A stretch of 64,000 nucleotides of DNA, taken from positions 49,334-113,333 of the forward strand of contig NZ_CAMKRR010000003.1 of assembly GCF_946415235.1 (NCBI RefSeq), written 5' to 3'. The stretch comes from an uncultured Ruminococcus sp. GTDB lineage: Bacteria; Bacillota; Clostridia; Oscillospirales; Ruminococcaceae. Below the pieces are notes generated by a model. It saw only the letters and a list, made by a program, of their open reading frames with translations. It made no database searches and was not told where the DNA came from. The number at the start of each line of letters is the position of its first letter. Position 1 is the first letter of the stretch. The translations under genes and the position numbers were made by a program. Positions 34,060 through 43,289 of the stretch are shown here, in pieces.

Positions 34060-34099
34060 ATATCTTCTCCAAAAAACTTAAAAAGGAGAGAAGGTTCAT
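34052..34099 (-). CDS. Possible 15-residue leader peptide ahead of the DUF512 gene
   Basis: The ATG at 34099 opens MNLLSFLSFLEKIYG with the stop TAA overlapping the DUF512 start by 8 nt. A very purine-rich SD (GGAGAGGAGGA) precedes it. The SD and start codon lie in the loop of a hairpin (34087-34116). This may be a translational-coupling leader or a chance ORF in the rpmF terminator. Confidence 0.3.
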   Translation of the reverse strand: MNLLSFLSFLEKIYG

Positions 34100-34116
34100 T
34101 CCTCCTCTCCTTCTCT
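34087..34116 (-). terminator. Hairpin after rpmF
   Basis: AGAGAAGG (34087-34094) pairs with CCTTCTCT (34109-34116) around a 14-nt loop. On the minus strand CCTTTTTAAG follows. It may be the rpmF terminator or a leader structure for the DUF512 gene. Confidence 0.55.
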
Positions 34117-34134
34117 TTTATCGGATCAAGCCAA

Positions 34135-34320
34135 TTATTCAGCGTCGATCTTAAGGACCTCAACGCCCTTATAGAATCCGCAGTTTTTGCAAACCTTATG
34201 CGGAGCCTTATATGCGCCGCAGTTGTCACACTTTGACATTGCGGGTGCTTCAAGCTTCCATACTGCTGAACGTCTCTTATCACGTCTTGCCTTGGAAGTT
34301 TTTCTCTTCGGTACAGCCAT
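34135..34320 (-). CDS. rpmF: 50S ribosomal protein L32
   Basis: L32 is a small basic 50S protein. The 61-residue product has the N-terminal [22 protein letters not shown] block and the zinc-binding [18 protein letters not shown], so it is the zinc-binding (C+) version. An excellent SD (AGGAGG) precedes the ATG. It follows the DUF177 gene by 34 nt, the classic DUF177-rpmF pair. Confidence 0.96.
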   Translation of the reverse strand: MAVPKRKTSKARRDKRRSAVWKLEAPAMSKCDNCGAYKAPHKVCKNCGFYKGVEVLKIDAE

Positions 34321-34354
34321 TCTGGCACCTCCTTACAGAGCTTCACAGCTCAGA

Positions 34355-34804
34355 TTAATTTAGATGATCGCACTGTTTTTCATTAAGATCGCAGCCGCAT
34401 ACCGCACACATTCCCCTACAGTCATCCCTGCAGAGTATCTTTGTCGGAAGGCTGAGAAGTATATCATTCAGTGCAATTTCATTCAGATCAATGCTCTCAC
34501 CGTCTGCAACTATATAATCATCGTTATCATCATTGCTGACATAAGGAACAACAATATGGTCGAACGAAAGGTCATACTCCCTTGTGAACTCCTTCAGGCA
34601 TCTGTCACAGTTAAGAAGAAGCCTGAACACGACAGAGTAATCAAGATAGACAACACCTGCCCTGTTATGGAGCTTACCGCTGAGCTCAACAGCCGAATCA
34701 AAGGAATAGCCTTTTACATCACTGAACTCCTCGGCAGGGATCTCATAAGAAAAATCTTTTTTCTCACCGACAATACTGAATATCTGTTTTAAATTGATCT
34801 TCAT
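34355..34804 (-). CDS. DUF177 (YceD) family protein
   Basis: A 149-residue acidic protein starting at the ATG at 34804 (AAGGA 8 nt upstream). The DUF177 pattern is seen: RLLLNCDRCLKEF near the middle and CRDDCRGMCAVCGCDLNEKQC at the C-terminus. In other bacteria YceD is linked to 23S rRNA accumulation. It is co-transcribed with rpmF from the promoter at 34835-34863. Confidence 0.88.
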   Translation of the reverse strand: MKINLKQIFSIVGEKKDFSYEIPAEEFSDVKGYSFDSAVELSGKLHNRAGVVYLDYSVVFRLLLNCDRCLKEFTREYDLSFDHIVVPYVSNDDNDDYIVADGESIDLNEIALNDILLSLPTKILCRDDCRGMCAVCGCDLNEKQCDHLN

Positions 34805-34834
34805 ATCATAATCCTTCAGAGCACTATAAAATAT

Positions 34835-34863
34835 ATTATACACCAAACGCTATAATCTGTCAA
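34835..34863 (-). promoter_or_regulatory. Consensus sigma-A promoter for DUF177-rpmF
   Basis: TTGACA (34863-34858) and extended -10 TGTATAAT (hexamer TATAAT 34840-34835) with exactly 17 bp. Both hexamers are perfect. Confidence 0.8.
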
Positions 34864-34899
34864 TAGCTCAATGTAAAATTTTATTTTTCCGTTGAAAAA

Positions 34900-35307
34900 T
34901 TACTTGATAAACTGCTTAACGCTCTCGGGAAGCTCGGAATCGTCAGCTGAAACTGTAAATACTATTGTAGCTTCCTCGCCTGTAAGCTTGTCAAGCTTCT
35001 CGAAAAGTGTGCCAAGAGCTTCGTAGTCACGGCCAACTATCTTAAGGATACCGTCAACGAAAACGTCCTTGATATCATAGTTTCCTGCGAGCATACCTGC
35101 TACAAAGCCGTAGAAAGCATCAACGCCCTCGATGGAAAAGCGCTCTGTATCGCACCATCTTACTCTGAAGCTGATAGAACGTCTGATATTGTCACCTTTT
35201 TCGATACATACAAGATCACCATTGGTTGATTTTACTGCCTCGTTGATCTTATCGATGAGTATCTTGGTTTTTCCTGTACCTTTTTTTCCTGTAATAAGCT
35301 TAATCAT
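34900..35307 (-). CDS. P-loop ATP-binding protein of unknown function
   Basis: A 135-residue protein with an N-terminal Walker A (ITGKKGTGKTK, residues 5-15) and an acidic hydrophobic strand that may be Walker B (DVFVDGILK near 83). It is small for a complete P-loop ATPase, yet the frame is clean with a strong SD (GGAAGGAG). It lies alone between pgi and the rpmF promoter. I recognise it as a conserved Clostridia-type small ATP-binding protein but know no function. Confidence 0.78.
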   Translation of the reverse strand: MIKLITGKKGTGKTKILIDKINEAVKSTNGDLVCIEKGDNIRRSISFRVRWCDTERFSIEGVDAFYGFVAGMLAGNYDIKDVFVDGILKIVGRDYEALGTLFEKLDKLTGEEATIVFTVSADDSELPESVKQFIK

Positions 35308-35375
35308 AATTTACTCCTTCCGTGCCTTTCGGCATTTGTGACGTATTATATTTTGTTTAAAAACTAAACGGACTA

Positions 35376-36710
35376 TCAGCCGAGTTTAGCTTCAAGAGCA
35401 GCTTTAGCGCCCTCATATCCCGGCTTACCGAGAAGTGCGAACATATTTGACTTATAGCTCTCAACACCGGGCTGATTGAACGGATTTACTCCGAGAACAT
35501 AGCCTGAAATAGCACAGGCTTTCTCAAAGAAGTAGATCATATAGCCGACACTTTCCTCAGTGGTATCATCAAGCTCAAGAATGATATTCGGAACTCCGCC
35601 CTCTGTATGAGCAAGAACTGTTCCCTCGAAAGCCTTTCTGTTAACAACGGACATATTCTGATTTGTCAGGAAGTTAAGTCCGTCAAGGTTCTCAGCATCA
35701 GGCTCCAGGAAGAGGTCTGTCTTGGGCTTCTTGATGTCAACGACTGTCTCGAAGAGTATTCTTGCACCGTCCTGGATGTACTGACCCATTGAATGAAGAT
35801 CTGTAGAGAAAACAGCAGCTGACGGGAATATTCCCTTATTGTCCTTGCCTTCACTCTCACCGAAGAGCTGCTTGTACCACTCAGACATCATTACAAAGCT
35901 CGGATCGTATGAAACGAGCATCTCAACAGACTTGCCCTTTCTGTAAAGTATGTTTCTGAGAGCAGCATACTTATAGCAGTCATTATTATCAAAGTCTGCA
36001 CAGAAATCAGCCTGTGCCTTTGCAGCGCCCTTCATAAGAGCATCTATATCGCAGCCTGCGACCGCAATAGGAAGAAGTCCCACAGCTGTAAGAACAGAGA
36101 AACGTCCGCCTACATCATCTGGGATAACAAATGTTTCGTAGCCCTCTGCGTCGGAAAGATTCTTGAGAGTTCCTCTTGCCTTGTCAGTAGTTGCAAAAAT
36201 ACGGTTCTTTGCTTCTTCCTTGCCGTACTTATCCTCAACCATTTTCTTGAAGATCCTGAAAGCAAGTGCAGGCTCTGTAGTAGTGCCTGATTTTGATATA
36301 ACATTTACCGAAAAGTCCTTGCCCTCACAAAGAGCAATGATCTCATTAAGATAAGCAGGGTTGATGCTGTTTCCTACATAGTAGATATCGGGTGTATCCT
36401 TCTTTATATTGTTATAAAGAGGCGATTTGAGAAGCTCGATCGCAGCTCTTGCGCCAAGATATGAACCACCGATACCGATAACGATAAGAATATCCGAATT
36501 TGCCTTTATTCTCTCAGCCGCAGCCTTGATACGAGCAAATTCCTCCTTATCATAGGCTGTAGGAAGATCTACCCAGCCTAAAAAATCATTGCCAAGACCA
36601 GATTTTTCCTGAAGAGACTTAGCAGCAGCTTCGACCTGAGCCTTGATACCGGTCAGTTCATCGGCATTAACAAAGTCCTTCAAATATTTGGTGTTGAGTT
36701 TCAAAGACAT
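35376..36710 (-). CDS. pgi: Glucose-6-phosphate isomerase
   Basis: Pgi interconverts glucose-6-phosphate and fructose-6-phosphate. The 444-residue length is that of the Gram-positive class. [12 protein letters not shown] near residue 78 and [18 protein letters not shown] near 134 are the sugar-phosphate loops. The catalytic Glu is in the region with GQYIQDG. The conserved C-terminal helix has the catalytic Lys. GGAGG precedes the ATG. Confidence 0.96.
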   Translation of the reverse strand: MSLKLNTKYLKDFVNADELTGIKAQVEAAAKSLQEKSGLGNDFLGWVDLPTAYDKEEFARIKAAAERIKANSDILIVIGIGGSYLGARAAIELLKSPLYNNIKKDTPDIYYVGNSINPAYLNEIIALCEGKDFSVNVISKSGTTTEPALAFRIFKKMVEDKYGKEEAKNRIFATTDKARGTLKNLSDAEGYETFVIPDDVGGRFSVLTAVGLLPIAVAGCDIDALMKGAAKAQADFCADFDNNDCYKYAALRNILYRKGKSVEMLVSYDPSFVMMSEWYKQLFGESEGKDNKGIFPSAAVFSTDLHSMGQYIQDGARILFETVVDIKKPKTDLFLEPDAENLDGLNFLTNQNMSVVNRKAFEGTVLAHTEGGVPNIILELDDTTEESVGYMIYFFEKACAISGYVLGVNPFNQPGVESYKSNMFALLGKPGYEGAKAALEAKLG

Positions 36711-36847
36711 TAGAATTTACCTCCAATATGTATGATAAGCCATACAATATAATTTACCATCTTTATGATACTATATTTTCGGACTTTTTTCAAGTACCTT
36801 TACGTAACATTTTCAACATTTGTGCATTTGCTACCATTTCAACAATA

Positions 36848-37981
36848 TTATTCTATCAATTTCAACAACATTGACTTAAAAACATATCCGAAGCTAAGTG
36901 AAGGAATATCCTTTTTTACAATGATATCCGTTTCAAAAACCAACGTATCACCGCTGTAGAACGCAGCGCAGCCAATTGGCTGACCAATATGGACTGGCGC
37001 ATTTATAAATTCGGGATATACGACCTTTGTTTTAAGGTCGCGCTTGTCCTTGGATACCGTAACTTTTCCCTGCATCGCAAGCCCTGTTTCAACGGCTTTT
37101 TCAGTACCTCCGATCACTGACAAAGGCTTCAGCATCTCTTCCGGGAACATTGTTGATGTAACTTTATACTGACGGAATCCGTTTTTCAGAAGAGATTTTA
37201 CGGTCTTATAAGAGATATCCTCATTTTCTGCACCGACCGCAACAGCTATAAACGTATTGCCGCTGTCATTTCTGCCGCATTCAGCTGTACAGTATCCACT
37301 TTCATCGGAATGGCACGCTTTGAAGCCTATATGCAAGCCGTAGCTTCTGGTAAGCTTGTTCTCGCTTACAAGCTCTACACTGCCCTCTTTTACAAAATCT
37401 CTCCATGTTGAAAAAGCGGGTGTCAAAAAATCATATTTTGCAAGTTCCGAACAAATAACAGCTATATCATGAGCGGTCGTATACTCGTTCTCTTCAAAAT
37501 ATCCGTAAGGAGAAAAATAAAAAGTGTTCCTCAGCCCGAGATCAAAGGCTTTAGCATTCATGTCCATTACAAATGTACCTGTATCCCCCGAAACAGCCTC
37601 CGCAAGAACAGTAAGCGCATCATTCGCATTACCAATGATAACGCTTTTCAAAAGCTCCTCTACAGACAGCTTATCGCCACTTTCAAGCCATATGACAGCA
37701 CCTTTGGTATTTTTTACACTTTCGGAAGCAGCAAGCATATCTGTCATGAGCAGTTCACCGTTATTGATCTTTTCGGCAATAACAAGCAAGCTCATAAGTT
37801 TCGTAAGATACCCGGCATTTAATTTCAGATCAGAGTTATGCTCTTCAAGAACAGTTTTTGTTTCCGCTTCCATAAGTATATAACCCTTCGGCTCGTCAGG
37901 CAAAGCCTTATCTGCGCCAATGAGCAGAAATGACGAGCATGATATCAATAATAAACCGAATAGCATCAAAAGCTTATGCAT
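36848..37981 (-). CDS. DacF-like D-Ala-D-Ala carboxypeptidase homologue lacking catalytic residues
   Basis: A 377-residue secreted or membrane-anchored PBP5/DacF-type protein with a signal segment (residues 2-22). All three active-site motifs are altered: SxxK is Y58-L-T-K61, SxN is N118-A-N120 (Ser replaced), and KTG is K221-A-C223. The surrounding fold blocks are clear (ILMEAETKTVLEEHN, YTTAHDIAVICSEL). The nucleophilic Ser is absent, so peptidase or beta-lactam-binding activity is not expected. A C-terminal beta domain follows. I chose the ATG at 37981 because GAGGTGA lies before it. The gene follows the VanY-like gene past a terminator. Confidence 0.85.
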   Translation of the reverse strand: MHKLLMLFGLLLISCSSFLLIGADKALPDEPKGYILMEAETKTVLEEHNSDLKLNAGYLTKLMSLLVIAEKINNGELLMTDMLAASESVKNTKGAVIWLESGDKLSVEELLKSVIIGNANDALTVLAEAVSGDTGTFVMDMNAKAFDLGLRNTFYFSPYGYFEENEYTTAHDIAVICSELAKYDFLTPAFSTWRDFVKEGSVELVSENKLTRSYGLHIGFKACHSDESGYCTAECGRNDSGNTFIAVAVGAENEDISYKTVKSLLKNGFRQYKVTSTMFPEEMLKPLSVIGGTEKAVETGLAMQGKVTVSKDKRDLKTKVVYPEFINAPVHIGQPIGCAAFYSGDTLVFETDIIVKKDIPSLSFGYVFKSMLLKLIE

Positions 37982-38032
37982 ATAACTCACCTCAAATTGA
38001 GTATATGTGATAATACGACTAAAAATGAAAAA

Positions 38033-38052
38033 AGAGCGGCAAAAGCCGCTCT
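38033..38052 (-). terminator. Terminator after the VanY-like gene
   Basis: AGAGCGGC (38033-38040) and GCCGCTCT (38045-38052) around AAAA. On the minus strand TTTTTTCATTTTT follows. It lies 5 nt after the VanY-like stop. Confidence 0.85.
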
Positions 38053-38057
38053 GAAAA

Positions 38058-39029
38058 TCAGTTTTTATGGATGGTTATTATAAATGAATCCTTATTATCG
38101 CCTGAAAGCTCATAGCTGCCAGATATAGGTACTCTTGTGACGAGTTTTTCTCCTTCTCCTGTTGCGGAGTATACCTGATAGCCATTACCATTAAAAGCAA
38201 ATGTATACGGATCGTCAAAGCTGTACTGCTTAAGGAAATCAACATATTCCTCAAGGCACATTTCCTTCTGCTTCATGATAGCGGAATTTATCTCTCCCAC
38301 GTATCTCAGGTGCCATGGGCAGTACTCACTGCCTGTCCTATCCTTCCAGCCTTCGGGACATCTTACAATAAAGCCGTATTTCCAGCAATTATCAACTATC
38401 CAGCCCTCATTGTCATTACCGTCATATGTAAGCACCGAGCCGTATGCATTCAAAGCCAAATCAACGCAGTATCCTGCCTTTGATTCAGAAAAAGACTTTG
38501 GGCAATACGAATCGGGCCCTGTATATGTATCTGTAGTGCCATACACTATGAAATCAGCAAGAGCAGTTGTATTGGCATAATCTTCCATCATGCTGTTGAG
38601 AGCATCCGCAGCATCCCTGTTCAGATATACGTGCTTGTCAACAAGTGAATAATATTCGTTCTTTTCGTCAGCAAGATCAACCATTATACCCTGATCTGTT
38701 TCACGTGCAGGCCTGTCTTCAGTATAAACAGCCAAAATGCCTGTTGAAACATCGTCCATATACAGTTCACGCTCGGAATATCCGAGATTTTTCAAGCCGT
38801 CAAATGCCGTTGTGAACTGATCCGTTGTGCTGTATGAAAGGCTGTTTCCCGTAGAAGCTTCCGTACCTGCTTCAGAATTGCGGAATTCACCTTTTATCGT
38901 TATATTATTCGGCTGCTGTCTGACAAGACTTCTTCTGAGTCCGTCAGCACCGAAGAGTGTTCCGACGATTATACCCATAGCGAGAAAAACGCGGTCTGCT
39001 CTGAGCCGACATTTTTTCGTCTCCTTCAT
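38058..39029 (-). CDS. VanY-like (M15B) D,D-carboxypeptidase homologue with lost zinc-site residues
   Basis: A 323-residue protein with a signal or anchor segment (about 12-30), a variable region with Ser/Thr, then an M15B/VanY domain (about 130-255). The family block normally reads SEHQTGLAVD; here it is SESKAGYCVD, so the zinc His is Ser183 while Asp190 is kept. The EPWHFRYVG block is CPWHLRYVG, so the catalytic Glu is Cys237 and His240 is kept. WKYGFIVRCPEG between them confirms the family. It should not be a normal zinc peptidase. The start at 39029 has GGAGG 8 nt upstream. A long leader lies upstream. Confidence 0.8.
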   Translation of the reverse strand: MKETKKCRLRADRVFLAMGIIVGTLFGADGLRRSLVRQQPNNITIKGEFRNSEAGTEASTGNSLSYSTTDQFTTAFDGLKNLGYSERELYMDDVSTGILAVYTEDRPARETDQGIMVDLADEKNEYYSLVDKHVYLNRDAADALNSMMEDYANTTALADFIVYGTTDTYTGPDSYCPKSFSESKAGYCVDLALNAYGSVLTYDGNDNEGWIVDNCWKYGFIVRCPEGWKDRTGSEYCPWHLRYVGEINSAIMKQKEMCLEEYVDFLKQYSFDDPYTFAFNGNGYQVYSATGEGEKLVTRVPISGSYELSGDNKDSFIITIHKN

Positions 39030-39492
39030 TATCATATCCTCCGAGATTTTGTTCTACATCACTGAAATTATATATCTGTGCTTTTTATTTCTTTATCTTT
39101 CTTCAGGTTATTTGTATATTTCTACACCTGTTATATATAAAACGCTGTCCGCGCCGTTATGTACAATATTGTTCAGGCTCGGCTTTTAAGCAGTTAATCT
39201 TTATCATCACCTCAGAAACTTGTCCGTTTCTGAAATAAATAAAAGACACTGCCGTTTTCTTATGCCTGTTCCTTATTATATTGCGGAAATAACACATAAT
39301 CTGCAATAAGTGCCCAACAAAATCATCAGCCTAAAAACAGTACGTCCCCAAACCGATAATGACAACTTATTTCTTTAATTCCGAAAATATTTAGAACTTA
39401 AAAGAAAACTGCTGTGCCTGTAAAATACAAGTTTAGCATTTGTTATGTTTCCTTCTTTTGTTCATTCTACACTTTTAATATATATCTCTGTA
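39030..39492 (-). ncRNA. About 460-nt transcribed leader or independent small RNA upstream of the VanY-like gene
   Basis: A perfect promoter lies at 39499-39527, yet no convincing ORF exists before 39029 on this strand (only 13-16 codon ORFs, at most a weak SD). The segment holds a perfect 8-bp hairpin (39212-39219 with 39226-39233) and a weaker stem near 39285-39310. I see no intrinsic terminator before the VanY-like gene. It could be a long regulatory leader or a separate RNA. The rest of the 600-nt gap is AT-rich with nothing else supported. Confidence 0.4.
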
Positions 39493-39498
39493 ATTACC

Positions 39499-39527
39499 AT
39501 TATAATACAAATATATTTACTTGTCAA
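39499..39527 (-). promoter_or_regulatory. Perfect-consensus sigma-A promoter
   Basis: TTGACA (39527-39522) and TATAAT (39504-39499) with exactly 17 bp between. This is among the best promoter matches in the window, about 470 nt from the next gene on its strand. Confidence 0.8.
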
Positions 39528-39613
39528 TAAAAATCAAAAAATCTACAGAATGCACAAAGTCCGCTTTAATAATTGTAAGAATATCACAAAACATAAAATT
39601 ACCGCAAAGAAAT

Positions 39614-39642
39614 AAGCTCTTCGACACAATGTCAAAGAGCTT
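39614..39642 (-). terminator. Terminator after addA
   Basis: AAGCTCTT (39614-39621) pairs with AAGAGCTT (39635-39642), with an inner GACA/TGTC stem. On the minus strand ATTTCTTT follows, 7 nt after the addA stop. Confidence 0.75.
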
Positions 39643-39648
39643 TGTATA

Positions 39649-42600
39649 TCAGATATCAACTTTTATATGATCACGAAGCTCAAACGAATAAAGCATTGCC
39701 TCTTTCACTTTTTTACCCGTTGTAAGCTCCACAGCCGCTTTATAAAGCTTCAGCTGCGTAGAATACCGCTCTTTAAGCTTTTGAAGCGATATTCCCCTGT
39801 CTGATTTATAGTCAACTATAACTATACCGTCTTTTTCCTCAAACATAAGGTCGATGATACCTTTTATCATGCCATCCGAATTTTTGAGCTTTCCTATCAT
39901 TTCATCCTCAAGGGCAAGCTCACGCACAGCTACCATAAACTTTTTCTCGCGGACGTAATTTAAAGAACCGCATATCCTTTTATAAAGGCCGCTCATAAAG
40001 AAGGCAGCGGCATTTTCTATATCTATAGATCCTGCTTCCGCAGCACTGATATATCCTTTTTTCGTTACATCTCCGATCTCGGATACAATATCCGAAGCAG
40101 CCCTGTCAAAGTCACAGTACTGAAAGAAAGTATGTATAGCCGTTCCCCTTTCAGCTCCTGTAAGCGCAGAGCTTTCGGATTTGAAGCGAGGCCGTTTAAG
40201 CTTGAAATCAAAAGCTTCGTCGCTGTCTTTTAGTTTCTTGGTGATCTGTGTAACACTGAGCTTTGCAGGCATTTCAGAAAGCGTTCTGTCATAATTATAT
40301 GAAATAATATCATTTAAACGCGATACTATAGCCTCATCAGGACTTTCCTCCTGAACAGAATCAGATCCTTCATTTTTTTCGCGGCTTATCTCACGGACTA
40401 TCTCATGATCCCAAAGTGTCTGAGTGCCACCTGACACTTTCAATTGTTCGTCTGCATCAATGCCAAGCTGCTTTGCGATATTAGCAAATGAAGGATCGCG
40501 GATGATCCCGAGCCACAGCCAGTCGGAAAAGCTTTTGGCTTCACTGACGACTTCCGAAATATCACCGTTATGAAGAACACAGTTTTCAATCAGACCGCCT
40601 GCTCTCTTCAATGCCTTTTCACCGCATTTAAGATTTATGAAAAGCTTTTGCTGTGCGCGGGTCAGCCCGACATACAGAAGCCTCATTTCTTCGCTTCGTG
40701 TGTCTCTTTCCTCTTCGGAAGCAAGCATTGTCTGCTGGAAGGTCTTATATTTTCTATATATGTTGGGATCGTACAGAACATAGCCTATCCTTCCGTCAGG
40801 ACTGAACATTACGGGCTTTGAGTCAAATTTGAATTTAACAGAAGTCTCCGCTATGAAAACAAAAGGATATTCAAGTCCTTTTGAACGATGCATTGTCTGA
40901 ACACTGACCGTCTCCCCTGACGACGCAGATACCTTTCCCTGTGCGTAATCGCCGTTTTCCATTACCCTGTCGATATGACGCAGGAAACCGCTCAGTCCGC
41001 CCGAACCATCATGTGCAGCCATGCTTTCATAATTCTCTGCATAAAGGATCAGAGCACGAAGATTGGCTCTTTTTTTCTCCCCGTCATCATAAAGCTGCAT
41101 GACCGATATAAAATCAGTGGAATCATATATTTCACCGATAAGCTCGCCTATGGTCATAGTAACCGAATCCAGCCTGAAGCTGTCTATGGACTCAAGGAAG
41201 TCCACACATCGCTCCCTCAGGAACATATCTGTACATTCGGGATATCCACCGTCCGCAAGTCCTCTTATTATCGGGAATAAAGCTCTTTGCCTGTCATAGG
41301 ACTTGATAACAGCCATATCAGTAATACTGAACATATACATCGGCGAAGTCATTACAGCTGCCATTGAGATATCTTGCAAAGGATTGCTGATGATCCTCAG
41401 AAGATCAATGAGCACAGCGATCTCACGTGATTTAAGGTATCCAGTCTCTTCATTTCCCTTTGCAGGTATGCCTATCCTGTTAAGCTCTTCAACATAAATA
41501 TTGATATACGAATTGTTCCTGACAAGTATACAGAAATCAGAAGGACGGCAATTGCGTCTGCTCCCGTCCTTTTCAACTACCTCCGCGCCGTTTTTCAGCA
41601 TCTCCGATATCTTTGAAGCTGTATATACCACCTCATTATTGATGTCCTGAAGCTTTTCCTCGTCTTCATCGTCTTCCTCTGCATCATCATTAATGAAAGC
41701 AAAATGGGTAAGGCACTCATTGCTTTGGCAGTCAGAATACTGCTGCGCTCCGAAATAAAGCATCTCATCCTGCGAATATTCGATATCTCCGCAGCTTTCC
41801 GACATGATCTGCGAAAAAAGATCATTGACAAAGTCTATGACCTTTTCGGAGCTTCGGAAATTCCTGTTCAGCATGATATACTGATTTTTACTTGTGCTTT
41901 CCCGGCTGTATCTGTCAGAATGTCTCAGCGTTCTGATGAAGTTTTTCGGATTGGCAAGTCTGAAACGATAAATAGACTGCTTCACATCGCCCACAAGGAA
42001 CACGTTATCACCATAAAGCGGCTCGCCGTTTTCATCAAGCTTATAATTCTTTGATATCAGCTTGAAAATGAGGTCCTGCTTATTGTTGGAATCCTGATAC
42101 TCATCTATCATGATGATATCAAAGTACTCGGATATCCTCTGAGCGACTTCAGACTGCATTATACGCCCGTCATCGTCCACAGAAACAAGCATTTCAAGTG
42201 CTATACGCTCACCGTCATCAAAACTCAGGGCGTTTTTTTCGCATTTTTTCTCCCATAGTATCTCATGATACTTTTTCAGTACTTCAACAAGGACTTTTGT
42301 AACCTCTCCGCATTCGTTATAATCGCTTTCAACAGCTATAATGCTGTTAGCGACTTTTGCGGCAGTTTTTTTGATGTAATCACGCTTTTTCTTGTAAAGC
42401 TCCCTTAAGCTCTTATTATGCTCCTTCTTTCCTATCCTGACAAGATCGGAAAAAACAAGAGAAGCCTCAGCTTCACTCGGAAGCCGTCCGCTTTTTAAGA
42501 CAGTCAGCAGCCCGGATACTGTATCATAGTCCTCTTCTGCCTGTGCAGACGACTTTTCGGCAGCAGCCGCAGACATATCGGGAAAGATCTCCCTTATCAT

Positions 42601-43287
42601 ACCAAGATTTTCATCAGCGGCTTTCAGAGCCTTTTCAACATATATGCGAAGATTTCCCACCAGTCTTTTGTAGTATTCAGAGCTTTCAAACTCACAGCTG
42701 TACATCTCAACAGCTTTTTCCAGCCATTTATCACGCAAAGCCACAGAAGAAAGGAAATTATCAGATCTCTCGATAACTTCCGTCAGACGCTTTTCGTCTT
42801 TTATACAAAAGCGGTCAAACAAAAAGGATATCTTATCATATTCATTTTCGCTTAAATAATTGATAAGCTCTTCAAGTGCCTTTGATCTTAGGACCTTGTT
42901 ATCAATATCATCAAGCACGCTAAAACTCGATGTAATACCGTTTTCGCCTATATTATCGCGTATAAGATCAAAACAGAAGGAATTGATAGTGGATATCTTT
43001 GCATTCTGGAGCAAGATCTGCTGTTTAAGAAGATGCCTGTCTTTAGGGTGCTCATTTATCAATGCCCTTATTTTGTTTTCAAGCCTCTTTTTCAGTTCGG
43101 CAGCTGCATCATTTGTAAAAGTTACAACAACGATCCTGTCCGCTCTGACTCCCGAGTTCTTGTCTGCGATCAGCTGTACGAGCCTCTCGGTAAGAACAGC
43201 TGTCTTACCGCTTCCTGCGGCAGCAGATACGATAAGCGACGTATTTCTTGCGTCTATCGCCTCCTGCTGTTGCCTGGTCCATGCCAC
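39649..43287 (-). CDS. addA: ATP-dependent helicase/nuclease subunit AddA
   Basis: AddA is the UvrD-like helicase plus nuclease subunit of the AddAB recombination complex. The 1212-residue protein has Walker A VSAAAGSGKTAV near residue 25, motif II IMIDEYQDSN near 395, motif QSIYRFR near 440, and a C-terminal RecB-type nuclease with IKGIIDLMF and IVDYKSD. The GTG at 43287 is the likely start: it lies 2 nt after the addB stop with GGGGGG 7 nt upstream, while TTG at 43293 abuts that run. It is coupled to addB. Confidence 0.96.
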   Translation of the reverse strand: MAWTRQQQEAIDARNTSLIVSAAAGSGKTAVLTERLVQLIADKNSGVRADRIVVVTFTNDAAAELKKRLENKIRALINEHPKDRHLLKQQILLQNAKISTINSFCFDLIRDNIGENGITSSFSVLDDIDNKVLRSKALEELINYLSENEYDKISFLFDRFCIKDEKRLTEVIERSDNFLSSVALRDKWLEKAVEMYSCEFESSEYYKRLVGNLRIYVEKALKAADENLGMIREIFPDMSAAAAEKSSAQAEEDYDTVSGLLTVLKSGRLPSEAEASLVFSDLVRIGKKEHNKSLRELYKKKRDYIKKTAAKVANSIIAVESDYNECGEVTKVLVEVLKKYHEILWEKKCEKNALSFDDGERIALEMLVSVDDDGRIMQSEVAQRISEYFDIIMIDEYQDSNNKQDLIFKLISKNYKLDENGEPLYGDNVFLVGDVKQSIYRFRLANPKNFIRTLRHSDRYSRESTSKNQYIMLNRNFRSSEKVIDFVNDLFSQIMSESCGDIEYSQDEMLYFGAQQYSDCQSNECLTHFAFINDDAEEDDEDEEKLQDINNEVVYTASKISEMLKNGAEVVEKDGSRRNCRPSDFCILVRNNSYINIYVEELNRIGIPAKGNEETGYLKSREIAVLIDLLRIISNPLQDISMAAVMTSPMYMFSITDMAVIKSYDRQRALFPIIRGLADGGYPECTDMFLRERCVDFLESIDSFRLDSVTMTIGELIGEIYDSTDFISVMQLYDDGEKKRANLRALILYAENYESMAAHDGSGGLSGFLRHIDRVMENGDYAQGKVSASSGETVSVQTMHRSKGLEYPFVFIAETSVKFKFDSKPVMFSPDGRIGYVLYDPNIYRKYKTFQQTMLASEEERDTRSEEMRLLYVGLTRAQQKLFINLKCGEKALKRAGGLIENCVLHNGDISEVVSEAKSFSDWLWLGIIRDPSFANIAKQLGIDADEQLKVSGGTQTLWDHEIVREISREKNEGSDSVQEESPDEAIVSRLNDIISYNYDRTLSEMPAKLSVTQITKKLKDSDEAFDFKLKRPRFKSESSALTGAERGTAIHTFFQYCDFDRAASDIVSEIGDVTKKGYISAAEAGSIDIENAAAFFMSGLYKRICGSLNYVREKKFMVAVRELALEDEMIGKLKNSDGMIKGIIDLMFEEKDGIVIVDYKSDRGISLQKLKERYSTQLKLYKAAVELTTGKKVKEAMLYSFELRDHIKVDI

Positions 43288-43289
43288 TC

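Noticed and set aside
39030..39492. Short ORFs of 13-16 codons in the VanY-like leader
   Set aside because: Weak or badly placed SD sequences and no compositional signal; not enough to call genes.
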